A stretch of DNA of 64,000 nt. Source: Paramacrobiotus metropolitanus (taxonomy: Eukaryota > Tardigrada > Eutardigrada > Parachela > Macrobiotidae). The stretch covers positions 620,001-684,000 of the forward strand of contig NW_026570282.1 in assembly GCF_019649055.1 (NCBI RefSeq). The letters run 5' to 3'. A program made the translations under genes and the position numbers. The notes under the pieces were generated by a model. That model searched no databases. It was not told the origin of the DNA and saw only the letters and a list, made by a program, of their open reading frames with translations. This document shows, one piece after another, positions 47,007-59,944 of this stretch (its first letter is position 1; every line of letters begins with the position of its first letter).

Positions 47007-49730
47007 ATGAGTATCAGACAGCAGCCTCATTCGCCAGACATTCAACTGTGTTCCAATCATGGGAAATCTTGTCCTCCAGCCGCTAGTTTGTTTTCTAAAT
47101 TGATTCAGCACGATGATGCTCATCACTTATTAAATGCCCAATTTAATCGAAAACCTTCTGGTCCAGTCGTTGCTTCGATCTCATCTCCCGTTTTACTGCA
47201 TCATCCCGCAGACAGAAATGTCGAAGCATATATTAAGGAGAACGGTGCCCACAAGCCGTCGCCGCTACCCGGCCCTACATCCATGTGGAAGAACTGCTTC
47301 CATAAGCAGTCCGATCTTTCTTCGTCAGTTATTGTACCGAAATCCAAATCTGATGTGGGACCACGCTACCGCGCTACAAATACTGACAATAATGCGCCCA
47401 CACACCTCGGTCCGCAGCTGCAAAAATCTCGAAGCTCATTTCTCAAGAATCTCCGCTTTCCCCGAATATTGCCGTTCCGTTCCGTATCTAAATGTTAGTA
47501 AACCAGAAATTTGTTCGCTTTATTTCGTAACATCGCAGTTTTATGACAATAATAAAAAAACACTGTATTTTAGCTACTTCTGTGATCCAGTCTACCGTGG
47601 TAGATGCCCCTATTCCTGAAAACCGGGCTCTTTCGTCAAAGAAGGAGTCAGTACCGTCTATGGAAGACGAAAGCACGGCTGGCCCGGAGTCTGATGTATT
47701 CCGGCGCAGCGCCACCAAACTGCCTAGCGCCAGTCGGTTGCCGGCGAAGTCCATTTCCGCTAGGCCGACTACACAAAATCCATCACTTTTACTCGATGAT
47801 GATTTGGGATTGCCATCGCTGGCCACGCCACAGCATGCAGACATGGCTTGCGCTCGTTCCAGAACGGTCGCAACGAACGCTCGTACCCAAGGCCCAGTGT
47901 CCCATGCTGTACGGGATCCCAAAATACAGGAACGTTTTACTGAAATACGCAATCGATGGGCGAAAACAGCTAGAATGCTGGAAGCGTCGAAATGGACACT
48001 GGGAAATAAACAAGAGCACGGTCGGTCGAACATTACTTAATGCGACTCGCTCCGTGTTCATGTGCGTTCTTTTGTGGTTTATGATTTTCCAGCATGACAA
48101 AGGAAGCTCTCTTTGTTTAATAACTAATTTGGGTTTTGTTCAACAGAAAAGCGCATTGAAAAGCTCTTTATCGAAGCTCAAGGGGAACAGTCGTACTGTG
48201 ATGTGGTGATTGCTACCAGTGACCATCATACAATATATGCCCATTCTCTGGTTTTGGCTGCCCATAGCAAAGCGTTCGAAAGACGCATTCTGGATATGAA
48301 CCCCGGAACAGGCCTCCCGGCTGTATACAGTTTGAATTTAAGTGATAAGGTCACGGGGCCAGATGTGGCGAAAGCAGTCGAGTGGATGTATCGTGGACAC
48401 TGCCGAATTGCTTCCGATCGGCTTATGGTAAATTATGAATGCCGTTAAGATTGACTAAAAATTAAAAAAAAAGTTTGTCCAGAGACTGTTTGATTGTATA
48501 AGCCCGATTTTACCTTGGCACATTTAGCTTTTCCAGTTTTTTCGTTTTTGGATTTTCATTTAAGGCAGATGGTGACAAAAAACCGCCAGGTATCTGTAAA
48601 TACTTACACTTATAACTAGAGTATTGTGCTACTGTAGTTATACTAAAACTTGACTTCACGCACTGCTGATGCATCATCTGTATGATTCGCAGGATCTGAC
48701 TAAAACAGCCCGATTCTTCAATATGGTGCCGTTGGTGGTGGAATGTCTGCGGCGCAAGGCAGCTATCGACCTGGGTGACCATCGGCGGGCGCGCCGGCAC
48801 ATGGAAAAACAACTGCATTACGAGCCGCTGCATCTGTCCGATCCCGGAGATGTGGAGCCAGAATCCCATCATTCGCACACCGTGAGAACCTTGTCCAAAC
48901 ACGATAGCACGGCGGTATATGAAAATTACCGCGAAAGAAACGAGGAGCTGGATCAACACGAAACCGTATCGGACGAACCAATAAGTCGCAGGACGAATAT
49001 TGCTGCCAAAATAGATACCGCCGGTAAACTTGACGATGCTCCGCGCGAAGGTATTTCTCGTGCAACCGTCTCCAGAATAGAAGAGGATGATGTTTCCTTG
49101 AGGAATAAATCGGCGGAAAGCATCCAGACGGTCGTTTCACTTACGGCACAACAGATGTGTGAAATCCTCAGTGATGATAATTTGCAAATTCAGGTGAGAA
49201 ACGAGATTATTATCAATTTTAATTTTTATATCAATATGAATGTTCTGACTGTGTGCAGGAAAGTTAACTAACAAATAATTTTAAATGCATTAATAGTGTA
49301 ATAAGTCCTCGTTTTCGGCAAAAATAAGATTGGTTTGCCATTAAACTTAGTTGGGCATCTGGCTTAAATTAAATGAGCATACAGTACCAATTAGCGTGAT
49401 CATACAGTAAGACGAACGTGGTGCAAACGTTTCGTTTTGCAGTCCGAGTTGGAAGTACTGGATGCAGCGATGTCCTGGATCGACTGCGCTCCGACGCAGA
49501 GGCAAATTTTTATTCACCAACTGCTGAATTGTGTCCGGTTTTATTATGTTTCTAACGATGAATTGAAGCAATGTTTTAAGCAACATCCGTGGTATTTTAA
49601 ATTGCCCGCTCTGCGCAATATGATTGGGGAAGCATTTCGCGCGCGGGCATTGTTGGAAGCCGGTCAGCCACTGCCCGCTTACTTTATCATTCAGTCAAAT
49701 CGGTGTCAGAATAAAAAACAAAGTATATAA
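47007..49730 (+). CDS. BTB-BACK domain protein without Kelch repeats
   Basis: Probable Cullin-3 substrate adaptor. Five in-phase exons: 47007-47493, 47574-48020, 48147-48427, 48693-49193, 49443-49730; 667 residues. Residues 1-310 are low-complexity Ser/Pro/His-rich. The BTB domain starts near 315 (SYCDVVIATSDHHTIYAHSL, then VLAAHSKAFERRI) and runs to VEWMYRGHC and TKTARFFNMVPLVVECLRRK. A charged linker of about 120 residues follows, then a BACK-like helical region (VSLTAQQMCEILSDDNLQIQ, EVLDAAMSWIDC, LLNCVRFYYVSNDEL). The protein stops soon after, with no Kelch, MATH or zinc-finger domain. The long insert between BTB and BACK is unusual. A specific orthologue cannot be named. Confidence 0.78.
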
Positions 49731-49757
49731 ACCAGCCCATATTATGAGCAACTAATC

Positions 49758-50700
49758 TCATTCAAAAATCTTTCGAAAAAGCAGCAGAACAATCCCTGCA
49801 AAAGCAGTTAATGACGTGGAGTATCTAAAAATATTTCCTGTATTTTGCTGATTGCATAATTCCGATTGACACACACAGCTTTCCGTAGCCGGTATAGACT
49901 GTAGACCAAGGATGTGGTGCAAGGGGGATTTGTAAATCCGACTAGCATCCGAATTAGGGAACAGTCGCTTAAGAATGCCCCGGGCAGCAGTACGTGCTTC
50001 CACCGTGCCGGCCAGTTTCCATTCTGTCGGTTCTGGATCTGGATCTGCTAGCGTAATCGACACAAACCAGATATCGTTCGTTGCAGAATGATTTGATGGG
50101 GTGTTAAATAACTCGCACGTGTTTGCTGTTTGATTGCCCTTGTTGACGCAGCCTCGGAACCATATATTTCCCACTAAAATTAGCAAAGTTATTCTAATGT
50201 TGATTTAAGCCGATAGTCGTTTCCAGTATTAAAGACGCAAGAGCAAAACTTGCTTATAATTATACAAAATGAATTTGTCGATAGCGTTTGTTTGTCTATA
50301 ATCATACCTTCAATCTCTGTATAATATGCTGATCGTCGCAGAAGTACAGGAAATAACTGAATTCATACCGTGACGTTACAGGTCATAAAATAAATAATCA
50401 TTATTTATTAGAATAATAAACTGACCATGTGCAAATTAACACAGCTGCGGAGCTGCATAATGGCGTTGTGATAAGCGACTTACGGTCATTTCCAACAGGA
50501 ACTCTGATAGTGGCGCAGGCTGGATTTGGTAGTTTTTCGGTCGCTTTACATGGAACATTACGATGGTTTGGCAGATTTTCACAACGCAAAGGGTCTAGAT
50601 CATTTGGAAGGCACTGGTGGCACTGCAAGTCCTCAGCGCGCACCACAGTCCCTAACACCTGTACTAGAAATACCGCTACAAAAAGCTTGCGTAAATGCAT
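49758..50700 (-). CDS. GPI-anchored Ly6/uPAR-domain protein
   Basis: Two minus-strand exons, 50484-50700 (ATG at 50700) and 49758-50173, in phase; 210 residues. A signal peptide (MHLRKLFVAVFLVQVLGTVV) is followed by the three-finger start LQCHQCLPNDLDPLRC. Exon 2 has GCVNKGNQTANTCELF and ends with the Ly6 signature CVCQSELCN, a short spacer and a hydrophobic tail (SLTAFAGIVLLLFRKIFE) typical of GPI attachment. Ten cysteines overall fit the Ly6 fold. About 60 residues (DPDPEPTEWKLAGTVEARTA and following) are inserted before the last Cys cluster, so one finger is enlarged. Invertebrate Ly6 proteins modulate septate junctions, receptors and channels; the target here is unknown. Confidence 0.8.
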
Positions 50701-51446
50701 AATTTTACAACGCAAAAAGAAAATTATCAAGACCACGTGCTGTAATAACAGTACAAAATATCACTAGGACCAGGTATATTAACCTGTTTGAGACGATTTC
50801 AAGAGGAAGACTCCTTAATTTGCTTGGGTAAGCAAATTCGGACAACCCATACCTAATGCCTATCAGCTATTTTATCTTATCGGTAACAATAGCTTTCTAC
50901 CTGTACTTAAGCTTGTTTATTGTTAATTAACAAAGGTGATCACACCTACTCGCACGCACATGAGTTATGCATTTATACTGTTAATATACAGTACATATAT
51001 TATGTTCCATATTTAGAAATGGATACGAGTATACACAATACATATATAGGCGCGGCTTTCTTATTACGTATATATATATGTAGATATACCTTATAGTAAA
51101 TTAAAATTTTGTATTATAAAAACTGAATCCAGCAGTTTCGGATTGACTATACACAGCAATGGTCAACGAGGACAGCGAACTGTTTTTAGAATAACTTTAT
51201 ACATATATGATTAGACAATGATTATTATACAGCGCAAGCAAAAAAAGATGCATAAGCAATACGAGAAGGCAATTCCATATTCACAACTATGCACACAGTC
51301 GGAAATACAGTATGTCCATTTGACCATCTGCACCAATGCAGAATTCTAGAGCTCGTTTCCGTTGGAGTACACAAGCAAATGTCTCAACGTATTTCCGGAG
51401 CATATACTGTTCAATTTCAACTGATTACAAACAAACACATTATTTC
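50701..51446. other. intergenic region
   Basis: Upstream of the Ly6 gene and 3' of the metalloproteinase gene, both on the minus strand. Contains a (TA)n-rich stretch at 51068-51090. No exon seen. Confidence 0.4.
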
Positions 51447-54400
51447 TTATTTTTTCTTCGTCTGCATTTCTCTTAATCTCTTAAACATTTCTTTGGATGT
51501 CTTTGGCCGAGGTCGTGGGCGTCCATAATGCATATTGGCCGCTTCGGCGCAGTCGTACAGGAAGGCAGCCGGGAAGTTGAAACCTTCCGCAATCTGCAAA
51601 GAACAAGTTTTCAAAAGATATTCAATGTGCATGCCGACAGACAAACATTATAGTTACCTCAAATTTGGAATTCGAAAGGCCATAAAGCTGAGTACCGCTG
51701 ATCAAGATGGCCCGATTGAACGACAACCATAAGAAGGAAGCATGCACGTCAGTGTGGACGCCATCGAAAAGCAGGTCCTGGGCACCGCGTGTCGGAGGGA
51801 AGCGCTTTGGATCATATGTGTAAAACTGTTTGTCTGCAAAATTGAAAGCCTTAACTACAAGAGAAATCACATTTCCTGTAAGTAGTGTATACTGATTTTA
51901 TATTTTCAATACTTTGCACATAAATATTAAATATATAAGGAAGTCTGAAAATACTAGTATAACCATGCTCAGACGAACGGTGCCGACAATGTCATTTTAT
52001 ATTCGCCGCACTGCATTGCAGTTTCACGAACCCAAATTAGATATTTTACAACCTAGAAAAAATAATGCTTTCAAACATAGTATTACATACTTTTCACGAA
52101 GTAAGTGAGGTTATCGCCAGGCCAGACAAAAGCAGCATCAATATTGTCCGGAATGCCGGGGAAGCCATTGGCAATGAGACGCGGATAACCACCCTCTTTG
52201 ACCATGTTGTCAAACTTCCAGTATTCTTTACCCTTAAACAGGTATGTCTTGCCTTTGAGACCGGTGAATGCTGAGTCGATAGGGCCCTGTATGCCGCCCC
52301 AGTCTGAGATGGGTTTCGGATATCCGGGCGGTATTTCAATGCCTTTAGCTTCGCTATAACGAATGAGCCAGTAATTGTTATTCTTGAATAGGTACATGTT
52401 TTCATCTCGTGTCTGGACAATGGCATCAGGCACAAAGCCCACTTGACAGGGGTCTGTAGCCGCTGGATTGGGCGCCGCACCGGTCGCTGAAGGGCCGGGA
52501 ATGAAAGGAATTCGAGAGGGGACTGCCGGAAACGGCCGCTCGGTGGTGGTTGTCGTGGTAGTTGTGACGGCCATGGCGGTTACGGCTTCTTTCTTCCCGG
52601 TCACCGCATCATTATCAGCCGCGCTGGCTCCACCTCCCGCCACAGTGCCGCCTCGTGACTGGTCAGAACCACCATAAAGCGCGCGGATGGCGTTGATGTC
52701 GTCTTGGCCCAACTGGAAATTTTCCTCGAATCCTACGTAAAACGGCCACATCACCGCGTTGGGGTCGTCGGAATGGGCCAAACCCAGAGCATGACCAATC
52801 TCCTGTGTGGCCACTTGCAGCAGGTTGATACCATCGTCCTTCAGGGCCCATTTTTCGGATGCATCAAAGTAAATGTCACCAGGGAAGTCGGGGTTGGTTG
52901 GATAGAATGAATACGATGCCAATCCATCGGGGCCATCGAAGATTAAACCGTTGGGCAAGACTCCTTTAGTGAAGCGAATGTCAATGTCGGCTTGACGAGC
53001 GCTATCCTTTTGGATTTCGCTGAACGTCAGCAGATTGCTCGATCCCTCGGCCCAGAGCTGAAGGAGGAGTTAATAAATTTAATTATTATCAAAGCACTGA
53101 AAAATATACTACAGTGTATAACTCTACGATACTGCTAGTGCTGGCTGATGAATAATATTACCGAGCCTGACCTTTCAGTCGGTTACAACTTACGAGTTAG
53201 ACGTGTTAATACTACGGTTTCGTATGTCAAAAAATGTTCTATGGTTTCGCTACAAAACTAAGTTTAAGTTTTATTTATATATTATGAATTATGCTACTTA
53301 TTACTCCGATGATAAACTTGTAACAGCCATCAACGAGAAATTTGTAAAGTCGTACAAATATATGCATAAATTATGGTAATGACAGCCATTGACAGGTAAT
53401 CATAGAAGTTGAACCAATTTTATGTGCAGACGAGAAGTACTGGACGTATCTGTGTATTGTTAAAAGTCATTACGTTATATATCCTAATCTCTAAAAAGGG
53501 ATCTCACGCTCGAAAACAAATGTCAAGTTTGAACATATAATAATCTAAGTTCAATTACGCATAATCTACCCGGGCTTAATTGGATCTACCGGTAATAAAG
53601 CAGTTTGTCCGACGGCATTATGAACAACCCAGCGTCATCCGTCACAGAAAAAACCGGCACTGATATGCATGTAGTAGCCAGTGCGCCAGTGTAAACGAAG
53701 TATACCGGATCCCAATCAACAGGTCGTTCACAGTTAGCACCGGTAGACAACAACGCCGTTGGCTTTAGCGTAGTGATATATCTGTGGTTCGCCGCAAACT
53801 TACCCTGAACGCCTCCCGAATCACTTGCAGAATCTGTGCGTCAGTGAGGGTTGTGGCTGAATCGCGCGGTGGGAACTCACGCACTGACCATGTCAAACTG
53901 CGCTTGTCCCAGGCGCCGGCCGTGGCAAAGCGTTTAGCACGGAATAGACCAAGGGCCGTATTAAGCTGTTCCACATCACGATTAGCACACCGACGTGTAT
54001 TCATCATCCTGATGGTCTCACTGTCCAAGTAACCTAGAACCAGACTTACTGTAGCACACAGCTGCGGCTGGGGTTTTTTGACGTGTCGTACTTCGTCTAA
54101 TATTTGGTTAAAAATTTAAAGAATTATTAACCTTGGCGCACCATCAAGTCAGGGTAAACACGCATTTATCACCGTGCTGCTGATGTATTATGATATCCGT
54201 CACACATAACTGACAGCCGACATGCCAGAGCCTATCCCCTTAATTACATTGTGCATATGGTCGGCTCTGTTTATATTGTTGTTTGTTATAAGGTACCGTT
54301 CTCGTATTCACCTGTTGTACGTAAATTGGCAAAACTCTGAAACCGGCGAATGGCTTTGGAAAATTCCTGGCGCGTTATTTGGTAACCCAGTCCTCTTTGT

Positions 54401-55902
54401 TGTCCGCTAGGAAGATAGCCGAACTGGCCAAGATAATGCTAAAAATCATGCAAATAGTTAAAGAAACTATGGTTTGTGTATATCTAATTTGTTTATAAAA
54501 TTTATATAGATATTTTCATGGCCCTGTAGCACAGACCAGTGCTTACTGCACATCGCAGCAAGTGTGCACACACTAAGCTATCCAAAATACTCAACGTGAT
54601 GGTAGCATACTCGCATATTCTATTTAATACTGTACACGATGCCGACGTGAATGTGTTTACTTTCTGAAATCATCGATTTAAGACTATTTATGTTTTTACA
54701 TTTATGCGATTGGCGGTTTCGATAATTTATTCGTATATTTTACAGCACATAATATTTCAGTTTTATCTGGTAGGCCGCACGTTAGCATATAAGTTATGCA
54801 ATTTGTGCAATATGCATATGGATTGACCTTGATGTTGTTTAAGATGCCAGAAATATCAATAAGTCGGTCTTCGTTAGTTGTTTGCACTAAAGTCAAATAC
54901 GAGTAAAGCGCTGAGACCTTAATATTTCAGAGCAAAATGTTAAGGCCGTTGTTGAAAATTATTACGCAAAGTACACATGCATGGCACTTGACATACTGTA
55001 TTGTTAAATTTTCGTATTTACTCGACTACCGACTGAAAAGACAAATATTAATTTTTATTGGACAGAGGATACACGCTGTCTGCGACGCCTAATGCGTCTT
55101 AGTTTTTATATAGGCCTAATAATTATAAATGTAAATACGAGCAAGCGCACATAATTATAAACACGCACGAAGCAGGAGCGCGTTACCAACGGTAAAAACT
55201 ACCGAAAATATCATAATTCAGAATTTTTCTGGTTTTGTAGTTAAAATCTCATTTTTTTATTTATTAACTGTGTAAAAGTTGAAAAAATATCGTAAACCTC
55301 AAAGTGGTTAAAGCTTTTAAACATCAAACTGGTTAAAGCTTCACAGCTGTAAAAAATTTTTGGCATATGAACCGTTGTTGCAGTTGAATTAAAATCATTT
55401 CAGCATATCAATTTCCTGCAATATACGGCAACGGCAATCTCGGATATTTAGACGGGAATGACATTAGGTTAAGCGCGGACATCAACATCTTTGAAGTGAT
55501 GTGGTCATAAACACGCAGCATCTGCATTTACGGTTCCTTCATGGTGAAATTTGATACTGATGTAAATGAGAAAAACAATGATTAAGATGCCTTTTAGGAC
55601 GTCGATGGCCGCGCGTTGATGTGTGTACGACCGGTACGACGCCCTCGACACTAGTAAACTAAACAAATTTCTCGACTGGGGCATCTTCCTAGCTATAATC
55701 GTTAATGGGCGAAAATCCTTCACTTTCTTGAACAACTAAATTATAACAAGTACATATAGCGTATTCACGAAAGGTCAACCCCGCTTACCACTGCATCGTA
55801 AACAGATGCGACTTTCTTGGCGGTAATTCCATCCGGTATCAAACAACAACAGAGCGATATGAGGAAGACCAGTATGAGGAAGGGATCAGAACGTATCCTC
55901 AT
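51447..55902 (-). CDS. matrix metalloproteinase homologue, catalytically impaired
   Basis: Six in-phase minus-strand exons: 55789-55902 (ATG), 54312-54438, 53804-54033, 52091-53057, 51658-51833, 51447-51593; 586 residues. Domain order is standard: signal peptide (FLILVFLISLCCCLIPDG), propeptide (YLGQFGYL, SKAIRRFQSFANLRTTGYLD), a furin-type RAKR at 112-115, catalytic domain, Thr/Pro linker and a four-blade hemopexin domain (DENMYLFKNNNYWLI, KTYLFKGKEYWKFD) closing at YDC. Key residues are altered. The zinc motif reads QEIGHALGLAH, so the first His is Gln (near 242); LAHAF is LASYSF and the HFD site is YFD, removing structural-zinc His; the cysteine switch is RRCANRDV instead of PRCGxPD. Glu243, the two later His and the Met-turn (AVMW) remain. 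An inactive or binding-only MMP is inferred. Confidence 0.88.
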
Positions 55903-57868
55903 GGTGTCGGCCGTAAGGGAACCACCGCAGACGGCGCCGTATCGGCAAAAGCGCTAACGCGAAAAATGTGTGGACTGTGGAGCAATGTGCGCGCCTTCCC
56001 GCTGCAACGCGCGGACGCAGGAAACACGGTTATTCGGTGTATTCTGCTACTCCCTCCAAGCAGGAACAATAAAGTGCCGGTTAAACTGCACTATTCAGCC
56101 CAGGATGGCCAACACTGTGACTCAAGTTCGTACACATAAAAGTTTAACAATAAAACTAACCTAGAAAAGGCGAGATAAGTCTCACAGTCTAAGACGTGCT
56201 TCATCCGGTCCGAGTGACATTTGATCAGGGTAATTCTTGAAGTCTAACTGCAGCTCTTGAGGTAAATGGACAATTGGCTAAATAACCTGTACCTGAGGGA
56301 ATGTCGGTACTAGTCGATATATGCCGCTGGCTTTAAACCCCGTGGTCGACCGAGAGGAACCTGAACTAGAGAGCTTTATATATGCCTATATCGGTTAGAG
56401 CCGGAGTAACGGCAGTTGGATCGTCTTATTAGAGGGTGGGGTGCGATTTAAAGGCAGCAAATAATAATTATTGCTACGGTGCCGGTCCGCCGTTTTAACA
56501 ATTGTACTGCACAACAGACACAACAGTTCGGTATTGTTGATTGTATGAATGGACGAGTATTCTCCTAATTAAAGCGAAAAACCTGTTTGAGAGGATAGTG
56601 TTTCCATGCAAATCAGAAAATCGAATCAGGAATTAATACAAAATTGATTTCAGCGTAGTTTACCACCAAACGTTAGTCTCATTAAAACAACAATAACTCT
56701 ACGGGAACCATTTTTTAAAACTTAATTTTGCTGCACATGTTACACATGATAAGCGGCCGGTGTCATTTTGATAGCAAATAGGTATGTCTTTTTGCAAGGT
56801 TTTGCATAGTTATAAGTAATACACCGGTTTTATTTTTCATAGCTAGCAATTCATGTTCAGGCTTTTTATTTATTCAAAATTTAAATGATTATTCGACGCA
56901 TGCATATTTAATTATGTGTACCGTTGCACGGCTCATCACAGCAAATTACGGGCGTTTATGACTGTGTTTTCCGATACGATCCATCAGTTTTTTGAATAAG
57001 TACTGTAATAATTTAGGCGACTCTAGTGAACAGCAGGCTGACGTAAGACTAGTCGGATGATCATCTCGCAACGCTTCAACTTCTATGAACAAATATTAAC
57101 AATCGCCTTTGGATCCGCAACTCGACAATCATTTACGTATGTATTGTGCAGGCTATGAGGCTAAAATACGTTTTCTGATATACAGTAGCTGGACGTGCAA
57201 GGCGGCATTTTGATTTACATTAATTTAATAAATTCGTACCTGTCGCCTCTTCCGCCCAGCAACAATCACAAGTTAATATCCTATATAAATGTGCCTATAT
57301 AAAGACTGAACAAAATGACTACTCGTATTGACTGTAACAAAGCGGTGAAACTGTGAAAGAACCACATATCAGATAATTTTTTTTTAGAAATGAAGATATA
57401 CATTAAACTGTTATGAATTTATACAAAGATTTTATACAAATTAATAATGATATTACGAGTGCGCAAACAATCACAAGTCACAATCAGAACTGCCGACTGG
57501 CTATGGTAGGATTACTTAATCGTCGGCTTTAGGATAATAAAAACGTTGCGACACAAGTTTCAACCGCTTCATTAAAAACAAACACAAAATTAAACACAAT
57601 AAAAATTAGCAGTTTCTAATGCTAATGTTAACTTCAGGACAGTTTGTCCACTTTCGAAATATCTGTACGTAAGTAACGTCTTCCCGGGTGCTGGCACCCT
57701 ATCACAAATCAGCCAGTTCTTCACACAGATCTTTCTTGAACCTGTCAGTCGTCCCTCGTTCGTACTAATTATAAATTATTTTTCAGAGCTTTTTTGGAGG
57801 TCTGGAAGGTGTTCCATATCTTTGTCAAAATAACTTAAGCTACTCCGCCTTATGATCAACGATTAACC
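55903..57868. other. long intergenic region between divergent genes
   Basis: About 2 kb upstream of both the metalloproteinase (−) and the MTERF4-like gene (+). No open frame or splice-supported exon was found. Confidence 0.4.
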
Positions 57869-58812
57869 ATGTCTTTGGGATTAAAGACCATTTTCAAGTT
57901 GTCTCAGTCTATAAGGAGGTAGGTAGCAGTAGGTACCATGAGAGTCGAGAATTTACGGTGCAGACTGTACAGTCGCTGAAAACGGCATAGAACTCTACGC
58001 ACATTTATGATTTTTAATCTCAATAATCACATTTGATATTTCTTAAGTTCTTCTGTATAATTACGTTGTTCGTTCCCCGCAGGTCTTCCACATTGGTTTA
58101 CGTCCGAAACTGTGGTTGTACTAAGAACTGTGTTCGAGGGATTAGTTCTGTACGGAGAAGACAACGTAGCGAGTCTGTAGGTTCGGAAAGACTTGAGCCT
58201 GATTTCGATAACAGCACGGAAATTAAGGCTTCCACTACGCCCCTATCCCCTGTGGACATTCGCGATCCTGCTCACCGGGAGCGCCTTAACGAGCTGTCGG
58301 CCCTTTTTCCCAACAAAGAAATAAAGACGCTGGCAGCCAGATGTCCTCAGGTGTTTTATCAGGATTTCTCCGAAATCGAGCACATTGCCCAGTACATCTC
58401 AGCAAAAATGGGTCTCGAGCAGGATGACATGGTGCGAGCTGGCGTCTTCGATTACCCGCTGGAACATATCGTCAAACGGCATATATTTATCACGCGTTGT
58501 GGTGGCTTCAAGAAGGTAAAAGATCGCACGCGGAAGAGTCTGAGCATGGTGAATCCCAGTCTGCGGGATATCGTGCGCACCTCCGATGCGGAGTTTGCCC
58601 GGCTGGCCCAGGTGACCGTGGAGGAGTACGCTGTGTTCTGCGACATGTTCGCGGCACAGCGCCGTAACTTGGTCGATTATATTACGGAAGGCAGGATATC
58701 AGCATTGGTGGCCGACCAAGCAGAAGACGAGCTGGACGACGAGGATAACGACGAGGAGGACGATGAACAACACCAACCCGGACGTGAAACATTGAAGAAA
58801 AAGAGAAGATGA
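57869..58812 (+). CDS. MTERF4: mitochondrial transcription termination factor 4-like
   Basis: MTERF4 partners NSUN4 in mitochondrial large-subunit ribosome assembly. Exons 57869-57918 and 58083-58812, in phase; 259 residues. The N-terminus (MSLGLKTIFKLSQSIRR, then RNCGCTKNCVRG) is basic and free of acids, as expected for a mitochondrial presequence. The C-terminal half matches MTERF4 rather than MTERF1-3: EIEHIAQYISAKMGLEQDDM, YPLEHIVKRHIFITRCGGF, NPSLRDIVRTSDAEFARLAQ and VEEYAVF line up with the human protein in order. The extreme tail is acidic (DELDDEDNDEEDDEQ) and then KKKRR. Human MTERF4 is about 380 residues, so about 120 residues of N-terminal mTERF repeats are missing or were not found. 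Confidence 0.75.
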
Positions 58813-59944
58813 TTGCAGCCGTATCATTGGGAATTGGTTCTCGTGAATCTGTGATGATCAAATAATGGGAAATGATAAAAATTCACAAGTGGCTATGTTG
58901 GTTGGAGTGCGTACCAAGTGGTGTGTCCGGGAGTTATTGTTCGAGTCAGTAATTTCTGACAGTTAGACCAAAATTTTGTCAAAAGTTTCAAAGTCAAAAA
59001 TTTGAAATGCGTCTTGACAATAACATCATTACTAATAACAACCATTTTTATAAAATTTTATTACGTGATACGTACTATTTATACTTCTACGAATGTAGAT
59101 AGTGGTGTTCAAGAGAAAGCACTTTATGAACGCTTGAAATCATGCACAAGCACTTAGCATTTATTGTTAAATGTATTACGAAGTACGCAATGAGTACAAT
59201 ACATAAGTCAGCAAGAAAAAAAATTTTTTTTGCCGTGCGTATTTGTTTTAATATCAACATAATAGTAAACTTAAAAAACTTTTTAGCGCAACCGAAAAAA
59301 ACATTTTATTCGGTTCGGTTTCCATACGAGTTGAACGCTATCATACCGCCTGAGCCGTGAAATAAGTACCTTTAAATCATTAAATGGGCATTTTGAGACA
59401 ACCTACACACCATAACGTCAGCCAGTGCTTCAGTCTTCTGCTGCAGATTTAAAAAATGAAACTCATCCATTGGAAATTGGATTAAAATTTTTTGAAGCAG
59501 ATCTGATTTCGCTGCTTTGCAAGTTTGCAGCTTTTCATGGATTTAAACTCTAGATTATCGTAAGATTCTTATGAGTTATCAGGAAGGTGCAGAAGAAGCA
59601 GCCCCTTCACTCCTTCAGAAATATTTCTTCAAAGTAGTGGCGGCCCAGCTGGTAATACCGCAGTGCTATAACGTGTTGGTCCTTTGAATTGTTTTGATTT
59701 TTGGATGTTCTTTTTAACTTTGCAGTGCCACTGCGCCAGTATCGTGTGACTTTGTGCATTGATGCAGGGACGAGATATTAAACGTTAATTAAGTTGTAAG
59801 GTATTTTACACGGGAATAGAACTGCTGTATTACTATTGCAGTAGTTCCTCGTGTCATAACACGGTAATCATAATTCTAGGTTGCGACGCAGTGTTCTTTC
59901 TTACTTCGTGAACACATCTGTGTTGCCGCCTGCACCTGCGCGGA
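58813..59944. other. intergenic region
   Basis: 3' flank of the MTERF4-like gene and promoter of CHTOP. No exon found. Confidence 0.4.

Noticed and set aside
47134-48209. Alternative frames inside the BTB gene's first exons
   Set aside because: They would break the in-phase join to the BTB domain.
54222-54410. Plus-strand 62-codon frame with a hydrophobic start
   Set aside because: It is antisense to the metalloproteinase propeptide exon, which carries FQSFANLRTTGYLD.
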